DNA of 36,213 bases from NCBI GenBank assembly GCA_026982335.1, contig JALSHH010000055.1, positions 1 to 36,213 on the forward strand, in the 5' to 3' direction. This document shows positions 31,011-36,213 of this stretch, one piece after another. Both the position numbers and the translations under genes were made by a program. Position 1 is the first letter of the stretch. Each line of letters starts with the position of its first letter. The notes beneath the pieces were generated by a model. It saw only the letters and a list, made by a program, of their open reading frames with translations. It searched no databases and had not been told where the DNA came from. This DNA comes from Phycisphaerales bacterium. Its GTDB lineage: Bacteria > Planctomycetota > Phycisphaerae > Phycisphaerales > UBA1924.

Positions 31011-31985
31011 TCAGTACGCCAAACACTCCGTCATACCCTTCAAAATCCTCGGCGATTCCGGAAGGTACTCATTCTCCAACTTGTAGTACGGCATGATCGT
31101 ATCAAACCCCGCCACCCGTTGAACTGGAGCTTCGAGATGCAGGAAGCACTCTTCCATCACCCTCGCTGCGATCTCGGCGCCGAACCCACCTGTCAATGGG
31201 GCTTCGTGAACAAGCACGCACCGCCCAGTCTTGCAGACCGACTCGGCGACTGTGTCCATATCGAACGGATAGATCGAACGCAGATCAATCAGTTCAACCG
31301 ATACATCTTCGGGGAGATTGTCAATCGCTTCGAGGCATTGGAACACCGGAGCGCCCCAGGTGACGACGGTCAAGTCCTCACCCTCAGAGACGACCTTCGC
31401 TTCGCCGATCGGAATCTCGTACATTTCTTCGGGAACTTCTTCTTTGAAGGTGCGGTACACGCGCTTAGGCTCAAAGAAGATCACCGGGTCAGGGTCATTG
31501 ATCGCTGCGAGGAGCAACCCTTTGGCATCGTAAGGTGTACACGGCATGACCACCTTCACGCCCGGCGAATGGGCATAGATGACCTCGGGCGAATCGGAGT
31601 GGAGCTCCGGGGCGTGGATGCCTCCGCCGACGGGCACCCGCACCGTCATCGGCACCGTCACCGCACTGCGGGTGCGGTTGCGCATCCGGGCAGCATGGTT
31701 GACGAGTTGGTCATACGCTGGTCCAAGGAATCCCTCGAACTGAATCTCGGGAACTGCTTTCATCCCCGCGATGGCGAGTCCGATGGCGGTGCCCATGATC
31801 CCTGATTCATCGAGCGGCGTATCGACCACACGATCTTTGCCATGTTTGGCTGCAAGTCCATCGGTTGCGCGGAAGACTCCGCCGTTGGTTCCGATGTCTT
31901 CTCCGAGGAGGATCACATCAGGGTCGGCTGCGAGTGCTTGATCGAGGGCTTGGGTAATCGCGCCGACGAGTGTTTGTTTTGCCAT
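31011..31985 (-). CDS. pdhB: Pyruvate dehydrogenase E1 component, beta subunit
   Basis: This 324-aa protein is the beta half of the thiamine-diphosphate E1 enzyme that decarboxylates pyruvate and acetylates the lipoyl arm of E2. It shows the family's DPDVILLGEDIGTNGGVFRATDGLAAKHGKDRVVDTPLDESGIMGTAIGLAIAG start, then PEIQFEGFLGPAYDQLVNHAARMRNRT, PVGGGIHAPELHSDSPE and LIDLRSIYPFD. It is transcribed after pdhA with a 41-base gap and before pdhC. GGAG lies about 9 bases before the ATG. A branched-chain 2-oxo acid substrate cannot be excluded. Confidence 0.93.
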   Translation of the reverse strand: MAKQTLVGAITQALDQALAADPDVILLGEDIGTNGGVFRATDGLAAKHGKDRVVDTPLDESGIMGTAIGLAIAGMKAVPEIQFEGFLGPAYDQLVNHAARMRNRTRSAVTVPMTVRVPVGGGIHAPELHSDSPEVIYAHSPGVKVVMPCTPYDAKGLLLAAINDPDPVIFFEPKRVYRTFKEEVPEEMYEIPIGEAKVVSEGEDLTVVTWGAPVFQCLEAIDNLPEDVSVELIDLRSIYPFDMDTVAESVCKTGRCVLVHEAPLTGGFGAEIAARVMEECFLHLEAPVQRVAGFDTIMPYYKLENEYLPESPRILKGMTECLAY

Positions 31986-32026
31986 ATCAATATCTCCTCA
32001 TGCGTGGGGCACGCATGTGCGAGTGG

Positions 32027-33154
32027 TTATGCGTTCTGTGTCTGTGCGTTGAGCCCGATTTGCGACGGATTTCGTCCGATCGAAGTCGTCCGCATCGTGT
32101 CGCGCTGAATTTTCAAATCCTCAGGAAGTTCGGCGTACATGTCGTTGAAGAACTCTTCCTTCGTTGGCATTGGGATCGAAATTGCTGCGTCAACGACTTC
32201 TTTGACAATCGTCTTGGCCCGGGCTTCGAGCTCTTCCTGTTTCTTGTCGTCCCACACGCCGACCGATTCCATGTATTTGCGTGTACGAATGAGCGGGTCT
32301 TTTTCGAGCCACGCATCGACCTCGGCCTGGTCGCGATACCTTCTCGCATCGTCAGCGGTGGTGTGATCGCCGAGTCGATAAGTAAGCCCTTCGATAAACG
32401 AAGGCCCACCGCCCTGAATCGCCCGCTTGCGGGCATCGCTCGTGGCTTTATACACCGCAAAGATATCGTTGCCATCGACCTGAATCGTTGGCATGTCGTA
32501 CGCGATCGCCTTCTGCGCCACCGTGGCTGAGTTCATCTGCCGCTCGCGGGGGGTGGAGATCGCCCATTGATTGTTCTGACAATAAAAAATCGTCGGCACC
32601 TGCATCACCGAGGCAAAGTTCATCGCGTTGTGGAAATCACCCTCCGAGGTCGAGCCATCGCCGAAGTAGGTGATGACCGCGCGGTTTTTCTCTTTGCGTT
32701 GCTTCATCGACCACGCGATGCCCGTCGCATGGAGCATGTGCGTCCCGATCGGCACCGACAAAGGCGTGATGTTCACCCCATCAGGAATCTTCGATCCCCG
32801 CTCATCGCCCATCCAATAGACCAGAATGTAGTGCATCGGCAATCCGTGCATGAACAAGGCCGCGTTCTCACGATACGAAGGCACCAACCAGTCGTTGCCC
32901 TGGACCATTGCCAAAGCCGACCCCACGGCGTTGGCTTCTTGCCCTTTGTTCTGGGGATAGGTGCCCATGCGTCCAGATCGCTGGAGTTTGAAGGCGATTT
33001 CATCTAACTCCCGACAAATCCGCATCTGCTCGTAGAGATGGACGACCTGTTCATCGGTCAGTGTGTCCTTGGCGAGTTTTTTATCGAGTTTGCCATTCTC
33101 ATCAAGAATCTGCAAGTGCTCGATCTTGGCTTCAAATACGGTATGGTGAGGCAT
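32027..33154 (-). CDS. pdhA: Pyruvate dehydrogenase E1 component, alpha subunit
   Basis: This 375-aa protein is the alpha half of E1. The thiamine-diphosphate and Mg binding motif GDGSTSEGDFHNAMNFASVMQVPTIFYCQNN is present, and the N-terminal LYEQMRICRELDEIAFKLQRSGRMGTYPQNKGQEA is typical of the single-alpha type. RLGDHTTADDARRYRD is the conserved loop near the phosphorylation region of animal E1 alpha. It is the first gene of the pdhA-pdhB-pdhC order, with AGGAG upstream of the ATG. The dihydrolipoamide dehydrogenase (E3) gene is not in the window. Confidence 0.94.
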   Translation of the reverse strand: MPHHTVFEAKIEHLQILDENGKLDKKLAKDTLTDEQVVHLYEQMRICRELDEIAFKLQRSGRMGTYPQNKGQEANAVGSALAMVQGNDWLVPSYRENAALFMHGLPMHYILVYWMGDERGSKIPDGVNITPLSVPIGTHMLHATGIAWSMKQRKEKNRAVITYFGDGSTSEGDFHNAMNFASVMQVPTIFYCQNNQWAISTPRERQMNSATVAQKAIAYDMPTIQVDGNDIFAVYKATSDARKRAIQGGGPSFIEGLTYRLGDHTTADDARRYRDQAEVDAWLEKDPLIRTRKYMESVGVWDDKKQEELEARAKTIVKEVVDAAISIPMPTKEEFFNDMYAELPEDLKIQRDTMRTTSIGRNPSQIGLNAQTQNA

Positions 33155-33336
33155 GGTGTCTCCTACGACCCGGTCTATAAACTGCCCAGTGCGGGCAACG
33201 ATGGCGCGTCCGTCGTTCCAAAGGCGGCGGGGCGAACAGTTGCCAACTCACCGGGGTCGTGAAGTATAGGGAGCAAATGCCAAAAAATCATGGTGAAGTC
33301 GTAGCCGCCGTGTAGGCCAAAATTGAGCGAAAGTGC

Positions 33337-34200
33337 TCACCAATCGCGACCCCAAATGCCATCGCGGGTGTAGTGGTAAGAGGCCATATGGCGTTGGAGA
33401 TTGATGTAATCCTCAGGATTGCCGGGGTATGTATCTGGTACTTGAATTTCGAGAAGTACCGCGGGCACTGCATCTGCATTTGAACGCAGCGCGACCGAGA
33501 GGTCTGTCGCCGCGATCATATGTTTACTGGGATATCCTGGAGTCGTATATACATTGAGCTCTTCACCCACCAAAAAATCATCATGGAATGGTGACTCTTC
33601 AACAAGAAATGCTTTGCTCGACGGAAATGCGACATCGGAAATTTTGGCGACCCGATTCATTGTTCGAGCATGAGGGACGGCATCTTCGCGAAGTGCGGCT
33701 GATGCAAAGTAAAACGCACGGGAGATTGATCGGTCAAGCATGAAGATAATTTGGCTGATCGGGCGGTCAAGTTCCTCTGATGCCCAAAGCGCGAATCGTT
33801 CACTTACGGTGTCGTTTGGGCACAGAAGTGCATCATTGAGGTAGCTATACCCAAACTCATCAATCATCGGATAGGCCCAATAGGCTGCAGATGTCTCAAG
33901 GTAGCCCTCAGGAACTTGAATCCCCCCCGGGGTGATGTATGAACCTGAGAGTTTGTCATACTCGTAAATAAAAGGGACATATCCTCGGTATTCATCCGCA
34001 TAGATACTAATCCGTGTGGATAACTGGTGCATTTCGACCATACACGCAGTTTCACGGGCAGAGCTTCGTACGCTGGCAAGGGCAGGAAGAAGAAGCCCGA
34101 TTAAAATCGAAATGATCCCAATTGATAAGAGAAGTTCAGGGAGAGTAAATCCGCAGCGCATTGCAGGGTGATGATATTGATGAAAAATTTGCTGATTCAT
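33337..34200 (-). CDS. Secreted protein with prepilin-type N-terminus (pseudopilin-like)
   Basis: This 287-aa protein has a type IV prepilin-like leader. After MNQQIFHQYHHPAMRCG comes the cleavage motif G-FTLPELLLSIGIISILIGLLLPAL, with the Glu at +5 of the mature part. The first helix anchors it in the membrane until a prepilin peptidase cuts before FTLPE. The rest (YADEYRGYVPFIYEYD... and CPNDTVSERFALWAS) resembles H-X9-DG-type pseudopilins of planctomycetes. The ATG at 34200 has AGGAG about 6 bases upstream. A run of 10 C lies upstream on its coding strand. Secretion-system partners are not adjacent. Confidence 0.85.
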   Translation of the reverse strand: MNQQIFHQYHHPAMRCGFTLPELLLSIGIISILIGLLLPALASVRSSARETACMVEMHQLSTRISIYADEYRGYVPFIYEYDKLSGSYITPGGIQVPEGYLETSAAYWAYPMIDEFGYSYLNDALLCPNDTVSERFALWASEELDRPISQIIFMLDRSISRAFYFASAALREDAVPHARTMNRVAKISDVAFPSSKAFLVEESPFHDDFLVGEELNVYTTPGYPSKHMIAATDLSVALRSNADAVPAVLLEIQVPDTYPGNPEDYINLQRHMASYHYTRDGIWGRDW

Positions 34201-34213
34201 GGACGATCTCCTC

Positions 34214-34241
34214 TTGACATGATAAGGGGGGGGGGTATTCG
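34214..34241 (+). promoter_or_regulatory. Putative promoter with a G10 spacer
   Basis: TTGACA (34214-34219) is an exact -35 box. A 16-base spacer, made of TGATAA and ten G (34226-34235), separates it from TATTCG (34236-34241), a weak -10. It would drive the Cys-rich protein gene about 75 bases downstream. The G-run also sits in the 5' region of the minus-strand pseudopilin-like gene. The promoter is a prediction only. Confidence 0.4.
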
Positions 34242-34316
34242 CAATGTCGGTACGCATAAACTTTGATTCGTGCGTGTTCAATCTGTGAAGGATCAAAAAG
34301 AAAGTTGGAGAGAATG

Positions 34317-34718
34317 ATGAGCACGAAAGGGACAATGTGGTTTTTGAGTCTTGTTCTTATGGCAGTGCTGGCACCAGTTGTTTTAGGGTTTTGCTATATT
34401 CTTGATGATCGTACAGGATACCCTGGATGGGCGGTGGAAGATCCACCTTGTACCGCATTCCTTGCTAATGGTTGCCAGAACTATTCCCAATGCCCTCCGG
34501 GAACAGAATGCAAATTGGTTCCAGATGGATACATGACGCTTTGCACCCCGGGGACAAAAGTAGTAAACCGATATGAGTTTACAGGCGGGAGTCCTGTTTC
34601 GACTCACAATACTTGTTGCCAAGGGGGCACTCAACTTCCCCCAAGCGCGGTGACAACGACTTGCGTGGTACCTGCGGACACCTTTGGAGGTGCTCGGTGT
34701 ATGTGGGCTATAAATTAG
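34317..34718 (+). CDS. Small secreted cysteine-rich protein, 133 aa
   Basis: I do not recognise the family. The protein has a signal peptide (FLSLVLMAVLAPVVLGF) with the cleavage area near residue 25. The mature part has ten cysteines in about 110 residues, including NGCQNYSQCPPGTECKL and an adjacent CC pair, so it probably folds outside the cytoplasm with up to five disulfides. Two ATGs lie together; 34317 is chosen because GGAG is 6 bases upstream (34314 would be too close). It is followed by an exported membrane-anchored protein and a MauE/DoxX-like protein on the same strand. Divergent from the pseudopilin-like gene. Confidence 0.78.
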   Translation: MSTKGTMWFLSLVLMAVLAPVVLGFCYILDDRTGYPGWAVEDPPCTAFLANGCQNYSQCPPGTECKLVPDGYMTLCTPGTKVVNRYEFTGGSPVSTHNTCCQGGTQLPPSAVTTTCVVPADTFGGARCMWAIN

Positions 34719-34753
34719 TATATGTCAACTTGGAGAGATAAACGAGGTGTATC

Positions 34754-35719
34754 ATGCGTTGGACATGGAGTATTCTTGCCGCTTGTGTGTTTAGTATAAC
34801 GCTTCATGCGAGCGATGTGGTTGTTTTGGAGGATATCCAGATCAGCATTGCGGATTCATATACTGGGACTGCCTTTTTCGTCGTTGACTCTCGCGAAGAG
34901 AGTTCGGCGTGGAAGAAAGTAGATTTTTCGATCGGGATGGATTACTTATCTATGAATGTCTATCAGATTCTCCCCGGATTGGGAGAGAGTGTGATGGAGG
35001 CGAGGTATGGTGATTTTCGAGAATCTTGGTTGATCCACCCGTCTCGCTTTCAGGCGACTCGTAGCAAACGATTTGCCAATACGCTGACCGATGCAGGTGA
35101 AGTTGACCTGAGCCCGATGCCCATCCTTCGAATGCTACTGAATCGGATGGATCAATTAGAGATCAAAGAGATGGATATCGAGAAAACCTCAGAGGGTACA
35201 AATGGATTGGTTACCCTTCAGATTTCAGATGCAACTGGGATGTCACCGGGATACAGTGAGATCGATGTCGTTGATGGACGAATTGTGGAGTACCGAGCAA
35301 ACAAAATAAAGGACAAGTTTATGGTCATCGTCGAATATGGCGAGTGGGTTCAACTTCCCTGCGGCGAACATGTTCCTACTCTAAATGTGAGCAAGGTCAG
35401 ACCGACGGACTCCGATGGCAATATGATCATCCAGACTGTTCAAATTAAAGACATCGCGGAGAATGAAGCATCATATAGACCCGAAAAGCCCCAGATTACT
35501 CCTGACCTGACCATCATAGACCACATCGATGGTGTCACCAAAATAGACGGCGAAGTGATCGCGCCAATTCAGTATGGTGATCAATCGGCGAGTTCGCAGG
35601 CCACCTCATCCGCTGATTCCGGCAGAAAAGCCAGCGAACTCTTCGTCTGGCTCGGCGTTGGCTTTGTCGTGCTTGCAGGTATCATACTCGGCATCAGAAC
35701 CAAGGCTGCACGCGGATGA
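34754..35719 (+). CDS. Exported protein with C-terminal membrane anchor, 321 aa
   Basis: I do not recognise a family. It has a short signal peptide (MRWTWSILAACVFSITLHA), then a body of about 250 residues rich in beta-strand patterns (DVVVLEDIQISIADSYTGTAFFVVD...; IVEYRANKIKDKFMVIVEYGEWVQLPCGEHVPTL), which resembles the shape of LolA/LppX-like lipid-binding folds, though I cannot confirm that. A serine-rich linker leads to a C-terminal membrane helix (LFVWLGVGFVVLAGIILGI) and a basic end. The likely topology is periplasmic with the tail in the cytoplasm. Its stop overlaps the ATG of the MauE-like gene (ATGA), so they are coupled. Confidence 0.78.
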   Translation: MRWTWSILAACVFSITLHASDVVVLEDIQISIADSYTGTAFFVVDSREESSAWKKVDFSIGMDYLSMNVYQILPGLGESVMEARYGDFRESWLIHPSRFQATRSKRFANTLTDAGEVDLSPMPILRMLLNRMDQLEIKEMDIEKTSEGTNGLVTLQISDATGMSPGYSEIDVVDGRIVEYRANKIKDKFMVIVEYGEWVQLPCGEHVPTLNVSKVRPTDSDGNMIIQTVQIKDIAENEASYRPEKPQITPDLTIIDHIDGVTKIDGEVIAPIQYGDQSASSQATSSADSGRKASELFVWLGVGFVVLAGIILGIRTKAARG

Positions 35720-36126
35720 TTGGTCGAGTTTTTCGCAATCTATTGCTCTGGGGAATTGGGATGATCTGGGCCCTCGCGGGTGTGTCAAAGTTGCTCGGCC
35801 CATTCTTGAGTTCAGACGCAAATCCGCAACCGACTTGGGCTTCATCTTTTCCCAATGGCTTGACGGTTTCTATAGCAATACTCGAATGCGTCATCGCCCT
35901 GCTCATCTTCGCAAGATTCCGTTGGACTCCTCTCATCGCTGGCTCTGTGTTGCTTTCTGCCTTTCTGGTCGCTCTCTGGATTTGGCCGATGGATTACCAA
36001 CAGCCTTGCGGCTGCTTCGGGAAAATCGAAATCTTCCATACGATTGATCCAGTCTCAAAGATCATTGTGTTCGGGGGCCTCAACACACTGACCTGCCCCC
36101 ATATTCTGTACCACTCCCTATGTTAG
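35716..36126 (+). CDS. MauE/DoxX-like redox-associated membrane protein, 3' end altered by repeat
   Basis: This 136-aa protein has three clear membrane helices (residues about 8-27, 49-67 and 72-90) and the motif PCGCFG at 97-102 that marks MauE-type proteins, which are linked to disulfide formation and redox chemistry of periplasmic partners. A fourth helix should start near residue 114 (VSKIIVFGGLNTL), but from residue 125 the codons lie in the 110-bp repeat and give LTCPHILYHSLC, which is not hydrophobic enough. The protein may thus be cut short by the repeat. It is coupled to the preceding gene (ATGA) and forms a cassette with the Cys-rich protein. Confidence 0.8.
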   Translation: MIGRVFRNLLLWGIGMIWALAGVSKLLGPFLSSDANPQPTWASSFPNGLTVSIAILECVIALLIFARFRWTPLIAGSVLLSAFLVALWIWPMDYQQPCGCFGKIEIFHTIDPVSKIIVFGGLNTLTCPHILYHSLC

Positions 36127-36196
36127 GGCAGTGGCGTTCCTTTGTCCCATCAGAGGGCTGCGGAGCGTAGCGGAGCAGGCCTCTGATGGATGAATG
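36087..36196. repeat. 110-bp inverted repeat, right copy
   Basis: Reverse complement of 1-110 with one mismatch and no gap. The inner edge falls in codon 124 of the MauE-like gene. The two hairpins of the left copy are mirrored here. Only 17 bases follow it before the window ends, so what lies beyond is not visible. Confidence 0.95.
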
Positions 36197-36213
36197 ACGA
36201 CTCGGGTGATTCG

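Noticed and set aside
35574..36047. Plus-strand frame overlapping the anchored protein and MauE-like genes
   Set aside because: It overlaps two well-supported genes in a different frame and has basic, Ser-rich shadow composition.
1..36213. A composite transposon or integrated element bounded by the 110-bp inverted repeats
   Set aside because: No transposase, integrase or relaxase gene is visible and most of the content is housekeeping (rpsT, rpsD, purF, metH, pdh). Target-site duplications cannot be checked because the window starts at the repeat.

Overview
The window looks like chromosomal DNA from a Planctomycetota bacterium, most likely of the class Phycisphaerae. This is an inference from gene content. 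Pointers are a secreted metalloprotease ending in a paired EF-hand/dockerin-like anchor (DINGDGQ...FFDVSDFLAAF type), a prepilin-type N-terminus on a secreted protein, an LptD-like outer membrane protein, MqnD of the futalosine menaquinone route, and housekeeping genes scattered singly between unrelated neighbours (rpsT, rpsD, rpmE, smpB, a lone atpC). No prophage, transposase, CRISPR array or rRNA is visible.

Layout. 1-1210: a 110-bp repeat, a 59-aa anti-sigma-like protein, an ECF-type sigma factor and tRNA-Arg(ACG). 1366-3243: rpsT, a CPBP-family membrane protease, a small unknown gene, tRNA-Glu(TTC) and a terminator. 3291-5264 (minus): recX, a TPR protein and a 3-hydroxyacyl-CoA dehydrogenase. 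5436-7353 (plus): a B12-binding/MeaB GTPase fusion, a CinA-type amidohydrolase and thiS. 7369-10153 (minus): a large membrane-anchored periplasmic protein and rpsD. 10488-12036 (plus): two unknown genes with unusual composition. 12215-16390: a divergent pair, a YhaM-like HD/OB nuclease and an LptD-like protein. 16424-19950 (minus): purF, mqnD, a rhodanese and a lipoprotein. 20015-22704: smpB, atpC, a PH-domain membrane protein and a FecCD permease. 22827-28200 (minus): metH and the metalloprotease. 28719-33154 (minus): rpmE and the pyruvate dehydrogenase genes pdhA-pdhB-pdhC. 33337-36126: a prepilin-like protein facing a three-gene cassette (10-Cys secreted protein, membrane-anchored exported protein, MauE/DoxX-like protein).

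Links between genes. The two B12-dependent activities (metH and the B12/MeaB fusion) and the hydroxyacyl-CoA dehydrogenase point to acyl-CoA and one-carbon metabolism. The PDH complex lacks its E3 subunit here. LptD, the metalloprotease, the periplasmic protein and the lipoprotein are envelope functions. The Cys-rich protein next to MauE suggests an oxidative-folding or redox unit.

Most notable: (1) positions 1-110 and 36087-36196 are near-perfect inverted copies (one mismatch in 110) that bound the window and supply the 3' ends of the outward-facing genes at each end; (2) a run of 16 G lies directly after the metH start codon, and a run of 10 G sits in a putative promoter spacer at 34226-34235, both resembling phase-variation tracts; (3) the B12-MeaB fusion has no mutase domain beside it; (4) the Cys-rich/MauE cassette; (5) structured repeats in the pdh operon and near rpmE.
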